The translations under genes and the position numbers were made by a program. A stretch of 64,000 nt of DNA from CAIOYC01 sp964243985 (GTDB lineage: Bacteria; Pseudomonadota; Alphaproteobacteria; Caulobacterales; Caulobacteraceae). This document shows positions 43,500-52,926 of the stretch, piece after piece; within the stretch, counting starts at the first letter, position 1; every line of letters starts with the position of its first letter. The notes below the pieces were generated by a model that ran no database searches, was not told the DNA's origin, and worked only from the letters and a program-made list of their open reading frames with translations. The stretch is taken from positions 124,001 through 188,000 of the forward strand of contig CAXTHJ010000001.1 in NCBI GenBank assembly GCA_964243985.1. The letters are read 5' to 3'.

Positions 43500-44801
43500 T
43501 TGCTAGGTCGGGGATGCGCGTTGCAGGGCAGGCTTCGGCGAGGATTGGCGAACGCTAACCCGATCATATTCACTCTCGTGGCGGGGTTGGCTGGGTTTTG
43601 CGCCTACTTCTCCATGTACGCCTTCCGAAAGCCATTCACGGCGGCGACGTTCGAAGCCGTGCCGGGCTGGCCCTTCGTCATCGATTACAAGATCGCCCTC
43701 GTGATCGCCCAGGCGGCGGGCTACGCCCTCTCCAAGCTGATCGGCGTAAAAATAATCTCCGAGATCAATCCCGCGCGGCGGAGCATCGCCATCCTGCTTC
43801 TGATCGGCGTCGGTTGGCTGGCTCTGATCGCCTTCGCCTTGATCCCGCCGCCCTGGAATGTGGCGGCGTTGTTCTTCAATGGGCTGCCGCTCGGCATGAT
43901 CTGGGGGCTGGTGTTCGGCTATATGGAGGGGCGGCGGGTCTCGGAGGTCTTGGGGGCCATCCTTTGCGCTAGCTTCATCCTGTCATCGGGCGTGGTGAAG
44001 TCGGTGGGCGCATGGCTGATGCTCGTCGTGCAGGTGGGGCCCTTCTGGATGCCGGCGGCGACAGGCGCAATCTTTTTCCCCCTGCTGTTCGCGTCGGTCT
44101 GGCTCTTGAGCGGCATGCCGCCTCCGGACGCCGAGGATGAGGCGGAGCGGGTCAAGCGCGCGCCGATGGAGGCCGCCGATCGCGCCGCTTTTCTAAAGGC
44201 TTACGCGCCGGGGGTGATCATGCTCGTGACCGGCTATGTGCTATTGACCGCCTTTCGAGACTTCAGGGACAATTTCGCCGCCGAGATTTGGACCGCCCTC
44301 GGCTACGGCAAGGACCCGGGGGTCTTCACCGCCAGCGAGCTTCCCGTGGCGGTCATATCCCTGGTGGCGCTAGGCGCGGTGATGGTTGTGAAGGATAATT
44401 TCTGCGCCCTGATGGTGATCCATGGCATTGTCTTGCTGGGCTTCATTCTGCTCGGCGGCTCCACGCTGGCGTTTCAGGCGCACCTCATACCCCCCTTGAT
44501 TTGGATGATCCTCGCCGGCGCGGGGCTCTATATGGGCTATACGCCGTTCAACGCCATGCTGTTCGACCGGTTGGTCGCCTTCAGCGGACGGATCGCCACG
44601 GCCGGGTTCCTGATCTACGTGGCTGACGCGTCGGGCTATCTCGGCAGCGTCGCGCTCCTGCTATGGCGCAACTTCGGCGGCTTTCATCTGAACTGGCTAC
44701 AGTTCTTCACGCTCAGCGCTTACACAACCAGCATCGTGGGCTCCCTTCTAACCGCGGCGGCGGCCCTCTATTTCAGTCGAAAAGCGCGTGGCCGCACATG
44801 A
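43500..44801 (+). CDS. MFS-like membrane protein of the DUF5690 type
   Basis: 433 residues with about 12 hydrophobic helices. The conserved stretch GLAGFCAYFSMYAFRKPFTA and later GLPLGMIWGLVFGYMEGRR...EVLGA recall the DUF5690 family, distant relatives of glycerol-phosphate-type MFS carriers. The start is doubtful: the frame opens with TTG 43500, with TTG 43521 and 43545 as alternatives and no good ATG, perhaps because the IS remnant replaced the original 5' end. Its stop overlaps the ATG of a PhnZ-like oxygenase, so it may import that enzyme's phosphonate-like substrate; that is inference. Confidence 0.75.
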   Translation: MLGRGCALQGRLRRGLANANPIIFTLVAGLAGFCAYFSMYAFRKPFTAATFEAVPGWPFVIDYKIALVIAQAAGYALSKLIGVKIISEINPARRSIAILLLIGVGWLALIAFALIPPPWNVAALFFNGLPLGMIWGLVFGYMEGRRVSEVLGAILCASFILSSGVVKSVGAWLMLVVQVGPFWMPAATGAIFFPLLFASVWLLSGMPPPDAEDEAERVKRAPMEAADRAAFLKAYAPGVIMLVTGYVLLTAFRDFRDNFAAEIWTALGYGKDPGVFTASELPVAVISLVALGAVMVVKDNFCALMVIHGIVLLGFILLGGSTLAFQAHLIPPLIWMILAGAGLYMGYTPFNAMLFDRLVAFSGRIATAGFLIYVADASGYLGSVALLLWRNFGGFHLNWLQFFTLSAYTTSIVGSLLTAAAALYFSRKARGRT

Positions 44802-45346
44802 GCCGGGGCGCCGACGTTCCGTTCACGACCCTGGATGGCCTGGAAGCGTTCCTGGTCATCATGGGAGATGTCACCTGTGAGATGGAGGGGCTGAGCGAAC
44901 TGGACCACGGCCTGCAGTGCGCCGATGTGCTTAAAGCCGCTGCGCCCGGGGATATTGAGCTACAGATCGCCGGTCTCCTGCACGACGTGGGTGCAGCGCA
45001 CAGTTCGGAACGGGATCATGGCCAGACCGGCAGCGTGGCCCTGCGCGGGCTTTTCGGAGAGCGTATCGCTGAACTGGTTCGGCTCCACGTGGAGGCCAAA
45101 CGCTATCTCGTAAGCAGCGATCCAACTTACGTAGCTCAACTTTCGCCGGTGAGTCTTCTCACCCTGGAGCAACAGGGCGGACCCTTGAGCCTGACGGAAA
45201 GGGCCGCGTTCGAGGCCAACCCCTTCCACCGCGACGCCATCCGCCTTCGGGCGGCGGATGACCTCGCCAAGACGCCAGGCAGGGCGATACCGGGTTTAGC
45301 CGCATGGCTGCCCATCCTAGAACAGCTGAGCCTCCAAGCCACGTGA
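44798..45346 (+). CDS. PhnZ-like HD-domain mixed-valent diiron oxygenase
   Basis: 182 residues, ATGA overlap with the transporter. The HD ligand set is present: LDHGLQCA (His), LLHDVG (His-Asp), ERDHGQTG (His), LHVEAKRYL (His) and RAADDLAK (Asp). Beyond the ligands, HVEAKRYL, SLLTLEQQGGPLS and AFEANPF align well with PhnZ, which oxidatively cleaves 2-amino-1-hydroxyethylphosphonate. The Glu corresponding to the PhnZ substrate-contact Glu is kept (EGLSELDH), but the Tyr three residues before it is Cys (CEME). No PhnY-like dioxygenase is encoded next to it. Phosphonate cleavage is likely, but the substrate may differ. Confidence 0.85.
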   Translation: MSRGADVPFTTLDGLEAFLVIMGDVTCEMEGLSELDHGLQCADVLKAAAPGDIELQIAGLLHDVGAAHSSERDHGQTGSVALRGLFGERIAELVRLHVEAKRYLVSSDPTYVAQLSPVSLLTLEQQGGPLSLTERAAFEANPFHRDAIRLRAADDLAKTPGRAIPGLAAWLPILEQLSLQAT

Positions 45347-45702
45347 GCGTGCGTCAAAATGCACTCTGAGCGCGGGTGGCGTTGATCCGCCATCGCATGG
45401 CGGCCGCTTCAGCCTACATCCGCATAGGCTTTCCAGATGCTTAGCTTTAATCGCCGGGTAAAGATATCATCCGAACACGTATTAATATAAACAGTGTACA
45501 TCTAAAGTTCCGCAGATAGTTGTTGATGTATTCAACAGTCTGAGATTTTTCGGTCACAGAAACGTCGCGCGCAGTGTTCATGTATGTGCTGACTGCGGCA
45601 TAGCTCGCAATCCGGTTTCATTTGATTTGGCCTGCGCCACGGCTGCTTCTGCATTCGTTCGCGCGGTTGCGCACCTTTTGGCGACTCTTGGGGGAGAGAT
45701 TT
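45347..45702. promoter_or_regulatory. upstream region of second TonB receptor
   Basis: 356 bases, relatively AT-rich around 45450-45560. A 17-base inverted repeat TGTTGA-tgtat-TCAACA lies at 45521-45537 and may bind a regulator. GGGGAGAG seven bases before ATG 45703 is the ribosome site. Confidence 0.4.
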
Positions 45703-48381
45703 ATGAAGTCCAGGTATTTGGCGTCTTGCGCGGCTTTCGCCCTGCTCGGCGGATGGGGCGGCGTGGCCATGGCTGCTGATGCGGCCGCTGACAACGCCGC
45801 CGTCGCGGCGGACGCGCCTGCGCAGCCAGTCGAAGAAGTGATCGTGACGGCCCAGCGCCGCACCGAAAACATCCAGAACGTTCCGGCGACGATTCAGGCC
45901 TTCACCGGCGCCACGCTGGATAAGCTGAACATCACTACGTTACAGGACATCCTGAAGATCACGCCTAACGTGACCTACGGTTCCAACGGTCCCGGTCAGG
46001 GCACGATCTTCATGCGCGGCCTCAGCGCCGGCTCCGCCGGCAATCAGTCCAGCGCCACCGTCGGCAACTTCCCCAACGTGGCCATCTACCTCGACGAGCA
46101 GTCGATGCAGTTCCCGGGCCGCAACGTCGACATCTATGTGGCCGACATGAGCCGCATCGAAGTCTTGGAAGGGCCGCAAGGCACCCTGTTTGGCGGCGGC
46201 GCCGAGGCGGGCGCCCTGCGCTACATCACCAACAAGCCCAAGCTGAACACCTTTGAAGGGAATGCCGAGGCCGGCTACGGCTTCACAGATCACGGTGGCG
46301 ACAACTCCTCGCTTGTCGCCGTGCTGAACGTGCCCTTGATAGAGGATAAGCTGGCTGTGCGCGGCGTCGTCTATAATGACCGCCAGGGCGGCTACATCAC
46401 CAATGTCGCCTCCACTTTCACCCGCAGCAACAACGACAACAACGTCTATTTCGGGATCAAACCGACCGGGGGCCTTTGCCCCAACGGTCAACCGGCCGGC
46501 ATACAGACGGGCTACTGCACTCCCGTCGGCACGAGCCAAGCCAATAACTACGCCCTCGCCGGCAAGGACTCCAACCCGGTGACCCATGAGGGCTTTCGCG
46601 TCTCAGCCCTCTACAAGATCAACAACGACTGGGATGTTCTGATTGCCGAGAGCCTACAGAACCTCGATGCGGAAGGCCCTTCGACCGAACTGCCGGTCGG
46701 GTCGGACTTCCAGCCGCTGAAGCCGCTGGAGACCACCTTCTTCTCGCCGATCTACGACCACGATAACTTTGAGAATACCGCCTGGACCGTTAACGGAAAG
46801 CTCGGCGACTTCAGGGTGATCTACACCGGCGCCTACACCGACCGGCACATCAACCAGCAGATGGACTACACCAACTATTCGCGCACCCTCTATGGTCAGT
46901 ATTACGAGTGCACCGGCGGCGGTGCGGGCCTTTTGGGCTCCGGCCCGATCCGCTGCTATTCCCCCGTGACGAGCTGGCATGACAAGGTGGAGAACACCCA
47001 CCTCAGTAACGAATTCCGCATCAGCACGCCTGACACCTGGCGCCTGCGCGGGTTGGCGGGCGCCTACATCGAGGAGTTCCGCATCCACGACAACATGGAC
47101 TTCAACTATCGGACCGTGCCGTCTTGCAGCGAAGGCTCCAATCTCTCCACCGCCCTCGGCGGCGGCGCGCCCTGTTTCGGCAATGTGGAGACCGCGCCCG
47201 GCTCGACGGCGAATGCCCCGGGCGTGCGCGGCGACACCACCGGCTTCGGCGAAGACGTGCAACGCGGCTATGATCAATACGCCGGCTTCGGCTCGATTGA
47301 CTTCGACATCATCCCCAAAGTGCTGACCGTCACCGCGGGCACGCGCTACTTCGACTACGAAGAGTTCGAGAAGGGCTCACAGTACGGCACCAATGGCGCC
47401 TGCCTGAACGTGCTGACGTGCTTCCACGGCATCAACATCGACGCCAACAACGACAAGGTCAGCTTCCACGGCTTCAAGAGCCGGTTCGGCGTGCAGTACC
47501 ACCCGACTGAGCACACCCTGCTCTATTATCTTTATTCGGAAGGGTTCCGCCCCGGCGGGTTCAGTCGCGGCTCACGCGACAAGGCCCCGGACGCCAACGG
47601 CGTGCCTCAATACCACACGCCCAACGGCTACTCGCCCGACTCTTTGGTCAATAACGAAATTGGCGCCAAGACCGAACTGTTCAACCGCCGCTTGGTGGTG
47701 AACGTGTCAGCTTACTACATGCAGTGGACCAATGTGCAGCTAGCCCTTTACCAGCCCTGCTGCCTCGGCAACACGACCTTCCTGGTCAACGGTCCAGATT
47801 ATGACATCAAGGGTGTGGAGGCGCAGTTCACCGGCCGCGTGTTCGACGGTTTCACCCTGATGGGTTCCGCCAGCTACAACGACAACACTCAGACGAACTC
47901 GCCCTGTCTCACCGACAACGAGCCGGCTTCCCCAAACCTCGGCAAGTGCATCACCGAGATCAAGGGCCAACCGTTCGTGAACCCGTTCGGGGTGAAGGGC
48001 GGCATCTCCGCCTTCTCGCCGACCTTCCAGGGCAACCTGCGCGGCCGCTATGACTGGTCCATGAAGGGTTACGACGCCTTCGCCCAGGCTGGCGTCAGCT
48101 ACACCGGCAAGCAGTTCAACCAGCCGGCCAACTACACGCCCGGCAGCGCGCCCAGCGAAAGCCCGATCCCAGATACGACCTATCTACGTTACGAGATGCC
48201 TGCCTACACCACGGTTGACGCTCAACTCGGCGTCAGCCGCGACCGCTGGACTTTTCAGCTGGTGGGCAGCAACCTGACCAACTCCCACGCCTCGACGTTC
48301 ACCTCCACGGCTCAGTTCATCAAGTCGGAGGTGCCGCTGCGGCCGCGTGTGGTGGGCGTCAAGCTCAGCGAAAGCTTCTAA
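45703..48381 (+). CDS. TonB-dependent outer-membrane receptor (large type)
   Basis: 892 residues. A signal peptide (LASCAAFALLGGWGGVAMA) precedes the TonB box/plug region EEVIVTAQRRTENIQNVPATI, IFMRGLSAGSAGNQS and RIEVLEGPQGTLFGGGAEAGALRYI. The barrel ends in VVGVKLSESF, with a terminal Phe as required for insertion. Several extracellular loops contain paired cysteines (YECTGGGAGLL...RCYSP, PCCLGN). It is followed at 70 bases by a TPR-sulfotransferase gene, a pairing often seen in Caulobacterales and sphingomonads. The imported substrate is unknown. Confidence 0.93.
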   Translation: MKSRYLASCAAFALLGGWGGVAMAADAAADNAAVAADAPAQPVEEVIVTAQRRTENIQNVPATIQAFTGATLDKLNITTLQDILKITPNVTYGSNGPGQGTIFMRGLSAGSAGNQSSATVGNFPNVAIYLDEQSMQFPGRNVDIYVADMSRIEVLEGPQGTLFGGGAEAGALRYITNKPKLNTFEGNAEAGYGFTDHGGDNSSLVAVLNVPLIEDKLAVRGVVYNDRQGGYITNVASTFTRSNNDNNVYFGIKPTGGLCPNGQPAGIQTGYCTPVGTSQANNYALAGKDSNPVTHEGFRVSALYKINNDWDVLIAESLQNLDAEGPSTELPVGSDFQPLKPLETTFFSPIYDHDNFENTAWTVNGKLGDFRVIYTGAYTDRHINQQMDYTNYSRTLYGQYYECTGGGAGLLGSGPIRCYSPVTSWHDKVENTHLSNEFRISTPDTWRLRGLAGAYIEEFRIHDNMDFNYRTVPSCSEGSNLSTALGGGAPCFGNVETAPGSTANAPGVRGDTTGFGEDVQRGYDQYAGFGSIDFDIIPKVLTVTAGTRYFDYEEFEKGSQYGTNGACLNVLTCFHGINIDANNDKVSFHGFKSRFGVQYHPTEHTLLYYLYSEGFRPGGFSRGSRDKAPDANGVPQYHTPNGYSPDSLVNNEIGAKTELFNRRLVVNVSAYYMQWTNVQLALYQPCCLGNTTFLVNGPDYDIKGVEAQFTGRVFDGFTLMGSASYNDNTQTNSPCLTDNEPASPNLGKCITEIKGQPFVNPFGVKGGISAFSPTFQGNLRGRYDWSMKGYDAFAQAGVSYTGKQFNQPANYTPGSAPSESPIPDTTYLRYEMPAYTTVDAQLGVSRDRWTFQLVGSNLTNSHASTFTSTAQFIKSEVPLRPRVVGVKLSESF

Positions 48382-48413
48382 GCCTTCGCAGCTCCGTCAT
48401 CGAGTTCGCGTAA

Positions 48414-48435
48414 GGGCGGGCCATAGCGCCCGCCC
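48414..48435 (+). terminator. strong hairpin between TonB receptor and TPR-sulfotransferase
   Basis: GGGCGGGC-catagc-GCCCGCCC forms a perfect 8-base GC stem with a 6-base loop, 32 bases after the receptor stop and 16 before the next ATG. There is no T run, so it is more likely an attenuating or mRNA-stabilising hairpin than a full terminator. It also sits over the region where a ribosome site is expected. Confidence 0.45.
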
Positions 48436-48451
48436 ACTTCACACGAGCCCA

Positions 48452-50446
48452 ATGCAAGCCTCCGCCATCGCCCCGTCGCCGCTTTCGATCGAGCAGCAGG
48501 TCATCCGCCTTCGCCGATGGCAGGCGGAAGGACGTGACCAGCCGGCGCTCGATGGGGCGTTGACGCTACTCGAAACCTTCCCCGAAAACCGGGACGTCCT
48601 GCTGATCGCGGCGACCGCCCATCGCCGCCTTGGCCGCATTCCGGAGTCCAAGACGCTTCTTGGCCGTCTGGAGACAGTGCAGCCCCGTTTCAGCCGCATG
48701 CACCAGGAATGGGGGCTTTGCTTTGTGGGCGAGCGCGACGCCCCCAACGCCATTGACCGTCTGCTGCGCGCGGTCAATCTGAACCCGGCCCTGCCTGCCA
48801 GCTGGAAGATGCTGGCGCGCCTCTATAACATGGCAGGCGACGCGGAGAACGCCGCTCTCGCCGAACGGCATACGGCGACCTTGCAGGCCCTGCCGGCGGA
48901 GGTGGTCAACGCCACCTCCCTGTTCTCCGACGGCGATTTGGTCCCGGCCGAGGCGATCATCCGCGCCTTCCTGCTGCGCCATGGCGACCACATCGAGGCG
49001 ATGCGCCTCCTGGCCAGGATCGGCATGGCCCTCGACGTCTTGGATGATGCCGAGACTCTCCTGGCGGCGGTGGTGAAGCGGGCGCCGGACTATCAGGCCG
49101 CCCGCCACGATTACGCCCAGACCTTGATCCGCCGACAGAAGCACGAGGCGGCAGGCGATCAAATCAAGCGGCTCTTGGCCGCCGACCCGGCCAATTTGGA
49201 GTACCGCACGCTGGCGGCCACAGCGGCGCTGGGCGTCGGCCGCCAGGACGAGGCGCTAGACATCTACGAGGCGATGCTGGTGGACATTCCGACCTCGTGG
49301 GACGTCCTGCTCTGGCGCGGCCATGCGCTGAAGACCGTCGGTCGCGTAGCCGAAGCGGTGGGCTCCTACCAGGCCTCCGCCGCCGCCCGCCCGGACTTCG
49401 GCGACGCCTACTGGAGCCTCGCCAACCTCAAGACCTACCGGTTCAGCGACGACGAGCTGGCGCGAATGCGGATCGAGGAGGCTGGGGCGGCGATCGGCCT
49501 CGTCGATCGCTATCACCTTTGCTTCGCCCTTGGAAAGGCGCTGGAGGACCGAGGAGAATTCGCGGAGTCTTGGACCTATTACGAGCGCGGCAACGCCCTG
49601 AAGCGGTCCGAGAGCCGCTACCGCCCCGAGATCATCGAAACCAACACGAGAAAGCAGATCGAAGTCTGTACACGGACGTTCTTCCAGGACCGCACCGGCT
49701 GGGGCGATCCGCGCCCGGACCCGATCTTCATCCTCGGCCTGCCGCGCTCGGGCTCCACCCTCCTGGAGCAAATCCTCGCCTCTCACTCGCAGGTGGAGGG
49801 CACTCAGGAATTGCCGGACATCCAGGCGATCGTCCTCGATCTGCAGGGACGCGACGGTGACCTCGACAATCCCCGCTATCCCGCAGCCCTGCTCGATCTG
49901 AAGGCGGATGATTTCCGCCGTCTCGGTGCGAAATATCTTGCGGACACGCAGGTCTATCGGAAAGGCAAGCCCTTCTTCATCGACAAGATGCCCAATAATT
50001 TCCGCCACATCGGCCTGATCCACCTGATGCTGCCGAACGCCAGGATCATCGACGCCCGGCGCGAGCCCATGGCCTGTTGCTTCAGTAACTTGAAGCAACT
50101 CTTCGCTCAGGGTCAGGAGTTCACCTACAGCATTGAGGACATCGCCTGCTATTACGGGACCTACGCTGCTTTAATGGCCCACTGGCATGAGGCTTTGCCT
50201 GGGCGAGTGCTGTGCGTTCAGCATGAGGATGTAGTCGCTGATCTGGACGCCAGCGTGCGCCGCATCCTCGACTATTGTGATTTACCGTTCGAACAAGCCT
50301 GCGTCGATTTCCATAAGACCCAGCGCAGCGTTCGCACTCCAAGCTCCGAACAGGTCCGCCAGCCCATCTTCCGCGATAGCCTGGACCAATGGAAGAACTA
50401 CCAGCCTTGGCTCAGGAAGCTAACGGCGGCCTTAAGCGGTTTCTAA
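48452..50446 (+). CDS. TPR-repeat protein with C-terminal sulfotransferase domain
   Basis: 664 residues. Residues about 10-350 are TPR-like repeats (for example DVLLWRGHALKTVGRVAEAV). The C-terminal ~250 residues hold a sulfotransferase with the PAPS-binding loop IFILGLPRSGSTLLEQILASH, a central PFFIDKMPNNFRHIGLIHLM and the 3'-phosphate motif RIIDARREPMACCFSN. ATG 48452 is used; no clear ribosome site is visible because a GC hairpin lies just upstream. The family name is tetratricopeptide repeat sulfotransferase. The substrate (protein, glycan or lipid) is not known; pairing with the TonB receptor suggests coupling to the same nutrient or receptor. Confidence 0.9.
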   Translation: MQASAIAPSPLSIEQQVIRLRRWQAEGRDQPALDGALTLLETFPENRDVLLIAATAHRRLGRIPESKTLLGRLETVQPRFSRMHQEWGLCFVGERDAPNAIDRLLRAVNLNPALPASWKMLARLYNMAGDAENAALAERHTATLQALPAEVVNATSLFSDGDLVPAEAIIRAFLLRHGDHIEAMRLLARIGMALDVLDDAETLLAAVVKRAPDYQAARHDYAQTLIRRQKHEAAGDQIKRLLAADPANLEYRTLAATAALGVGRQDEALDIYEAMLVDIPTSWDVLLWRGHALKTVGRVAEAVGSYQASAAARPDFGDAYWSLANLKTYRFSDDELARMRIEEAGAAIGLVDRYHLCFALGKALEDRGEFAESWTYYERGNALKRSESRYRPEIIETNTRKQIEVCTRTFFQDRTGWGDPRPDPIFILGLPRSGSTLLEQILASHSQVEGTQELPDIQAIVLDLQGRDGDLDNPRYPAALLDLKADDFRRLGAKYLADTQVYRKGKPFFIDKMPNNFRHIGLIHLMLPNARIIDARREPMACCFSNLKQLFAQGQEFTYSIEDIACYYGTYAALMAHWHEALPGRVLCVQHEDVVADLDASVRRILDYCDLPFEQACVDFHKTQRSVRTPSSEQVRQPIFRDSLDQWKNYQPWLRKLTAALSGF

Positions 50447-51313
50447 TCGAATGGTCATTGTTTTCTCAGCGAATGCCGGAGAACCAAAGGACATTATTGG
50501 TGCGCCCGCGCTGGAAGAGCACCAAAAAGCTTACCGTCCAGCTTCGGTGATGGACCAAACTTTGTGATTGCCCCGCCCATCTCCTTAGCTGCCCAAAGTT
50601 GACCCCTCTAATGTCAGCAAAGAGACATTCATTGCCGTTCGAAAGCGGCGGCAACCGGCTGTAACTCATGTCGCCTTTCGAGACGGCTAATCAGTGGTCA
50701 AAACAACCAGCCTGCGTGATCGCGTAAATATCGCCATCACTCACAATCCAAGCCCGGTGCAGGGCATATGCCAAGCCGGCCTCATAGCCCTGAGGCGCGG
50801 GCGCTTTGCACAAAACGCCGACGCAGCAGATCGGCCGGCAAATGATTTTCGCCGCGCTGAACCACTGGATAGAAGATCGCCGCAATCTGGCGGGCGACGG
50901 GCTCGTGAACATCGTGCATTTGATGTCCTCGTTTGGGTTGTTGGTTATTCGATAGCCTCGGCGATGCGGTTTGCCGGCGCGAGCGGCGATAGCTTGACCC
51001 CGTGTGGCTCCAGTACTCCCAACCGGAGACCTGGGACCACGTGTACCCAAGGCATGCAGGGCGCTAAGGGCTGAGGCGGAGAACCTCATCCGAGAGGACC
51101 GCCAACGCTTCGACGCTTCAACAAAAGAGATTTAGGCGTGCGGGCGCGGCAGAAGCCGAGGGCGGCTCCGCTTTCGACGCTCGGACGACGATGAGCCGGG
51201 CCCGGACGTGCGGCTCGACCCCGCCCCAAGCGCCTCGGGACAGCGAGCACTAAGGGCGTCCGTCCAGCTTGGAGACCTCGAATGCAAGGTGGCCTGCCCA
51301 GGTTCGCGGTGCG
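50447..51313. other. 867-base stretch without a confident gene
   Basis: Open frames of 60-130 codons exist on both strands (for example 50691-51089 minus and 50694-51074 plus), but none has a recognisable domain, a good ribosome site or typical composition, and they shadow each other. One minus-strand frame near 50770-50930 reads like a fragment of a helical regulator C-terminus, but not convincingly. This is probably decayed DNA. Confidence 0.4.
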
Positions 51314-52339
51314 TCAGAGACTGAATAGCCTCGTCGCATTTTTGTAAGCGATCTTCTCCTTGTCCTCGGCGCTCACGGGCAGGCCTTCAAGGAAGGCGCG
51401 GGCGCCGTCCAGCGTGGCGTAGGGATAATCGACTGAGTAGATGATCCGGTCGGCGCCGAGGACGTCGTGGATGAAGCGAAAGTGCGGCAGGTTCAGCATG
51501 CCGCTCGGCGTCACATACACCTGCTCTCGATAGGTTTGCGTGATCGACCGTGAGAGCCCGGTGTCGCTGGCGGGCAGGGCGTCATCCAGGCGCTGGAGAA
51601 AGAAGGGGACCATCTCGCCCCAATGGCCGCTGATCACCTGAAGACCGCGATGCCGGTCGAACACGCCGGACAGAAGCATCCGGACGACCTGCACCCCGGC
51701 CTCGTTGTGCCAGCCCCAGCCGAACAGGGACAGGCGGGCGCTCACTGCCTTGTCCAAACCTCCGTAGTACGGCTCGCGGACCTGCGGCAGGGGCGCTCCG
51801 GGGTGGACGTAAAGCGGCGCCTTCAGCGCGTTCAATGTGGCGAGGATGGCATCATAGCGCGGATCGTCCAGGAAGGTGGCGCCCGGGCGCCCGATCAGCA
51901 TCACGCCTTTGAGGCCGAGGTCGCGCACCGCGCGCTCGAGCTCGACGCAGGCGGCGTCGGGGTCCTGCCAGGGCAGGGTCGCGAATCCGGCGAAGCGTGA
52001 AGGATTGGCGCGGCACGCCTGGGCAAGCCGGTCGTTGGCGTCGCGCACGAGGTCGGCGGCCTGCTGGATCGGCGCTACCTGTGGCGAGTTGCTGTACGAC
52101 AGGATCTGGATGTCGATCCCATGCTGGTCCATCTCCGCGATCCGCCCGGCGCCCGTTTCGCTCAATGCCTCCCTGATGTCGCCGGTCAGGACGAGTTGCG
52201 GACGGCTCCTATCAACCGGCGCGGGCGTCCCCTTCCCGGCCAGGTCGGCCCGATATGGAGCCTCGGCCGCCTCTGCGTCGTGCGTGGCCGCCGCCAGCGC
52301 GGCGTCGAGCGCGTGTTCCTCGATGCAGATGAGCTTCAC
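51314..52339 (-). CDS. amidohydrolase of the ACMSD / gamma-resorcylate decarboxylase type
   Basis: 341 residues of the amidohydrolase-2 superfamily (metal-dependent non-oxidative decarboxylases and hydrolases). Landmarks are the N-terminal CIEEHA (variant of the HxH strand, E-x-H as in resorcylate decarboxylases), LYVHPGAPLPQ (His ligand), LQVISGHWGEMVPFFLQRLDDA (His and following Glu) and the late metal Asp in YSVDYPYATLDGA. It would decarboxylate an aromatic or muconate-semialdehyde-like acid. It has no obvious operon partner; its upstream neighbour is a decayed TetR fragment. Confidence 0.88.
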   Translation of the reverse strand: MKLICIEEHALDAALAAATHDAEAAEAPYRADLAGKGTPAPVDRSRPQLVLTGDIREALSETGAGRIAEMDQHGIDIQILSYSNSPQVAPIQQAADLVRDANDRLAQACRANPSRFAGFATLPWQDPDAACVELERAVRDLGLKGVMLIGRPGATFLDDPRYDAILATLNALKAPLYVHPGAPLPQVREPYYGGLDKAVSARLSLFGWGWHNEAGVQVVRMLLSGVFDRHRGLQVISGHWGEMVPFFLQRLDDALPASDTGLSRSITQTYREQVYVTPSGMLNLPHFRFIHDVLGADRIIYSVDYPYATLDGARAFLEGLPVSAEDKEKIAYKNATRLFSL

Positions 52340-52641
52340 GAAGGGTCCGATCCATCATTTCTAGGCGGCTCGATGAGACACTAACGTCACGGGGCGACGC
52401 TCGTTGCTCGCTTCCTTCATTCGCACAAACTTCGGAAGCTTTAGCTTCCGCTTGAAAATCGCCTTCATTCTTGGGCGGCACTCGCCCCGAACAGAGGCCG
52501 CCTGTTGGCGACGTCGTACCAGAGCATGACGGGCGGTGCGGCGAGCAGGCTCGGCAGAGCCGCCGCGAAGGCGCGGAAGCTTTCGGTCCCGAAGTAAGGC
52601 GCCAGCGCCTCCTCACTTTCACGACGGGCGACGGGGCGCGG
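52340..52641. other. stretch upstream of the amidohydrolase
   Basis: 302 bases. A minus-strand frame running to 52465 ends with APYFGTESFRAFAAALPSLLAAPP, which has coding character, but I cannot match it to a family and it overlaps the TetR remnant further upstream. It is possibly another gene end. Confidence 0.3.
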
Positions 52642-52926
52642 TTGGACATCGAGTTGCAACTCCACGCGGCCCGGCATCAAGGCTTCGCCAGAAATTACGA
52701 CGCGCTGCAGTGTGAAAGCCGGGCGCGCCTGGGACGTCTGATCGGCGATGTCTTCGCTAGCAGGTGTGCGCCGCCGCCCCTGCCGCCGGAGGAAATGGCG
52801 GACCTTTTGACGGCCCTTGTCCGGGGCCTTGCCTTTGAACGGCAATCTCAGTCCGGCCGCTACATAAAGCTGGTATTCGACCGCCTCTTAGACGACGCCA
52901 ACGCCATCCAAAAATCCACGCCATAA
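52642..52926 (+). pseudogene. TetR-family regulator, C-terminal remnant
   Basis: The reading LDIELQLHAARHQGFARNYDALQCESRARLGRLI, then PPLPPEEMADLLTALVRGLAFERQSQ and a terminal VFDRLL, resembles the ligand-binding helices of TetR regulators. The DNA-binding domain that should precede it is not found in any frame, so it is a fragment, possibly of the former regulator of the neighbouring amidohydrolase. Confidence 0.5.

Noticed and set aside
50691..51089. 132-codon minus-strand frame as a gene
   Set aside because: No domain, no ribosome site, and a similar-sized plus-strand frame covers the same bases.
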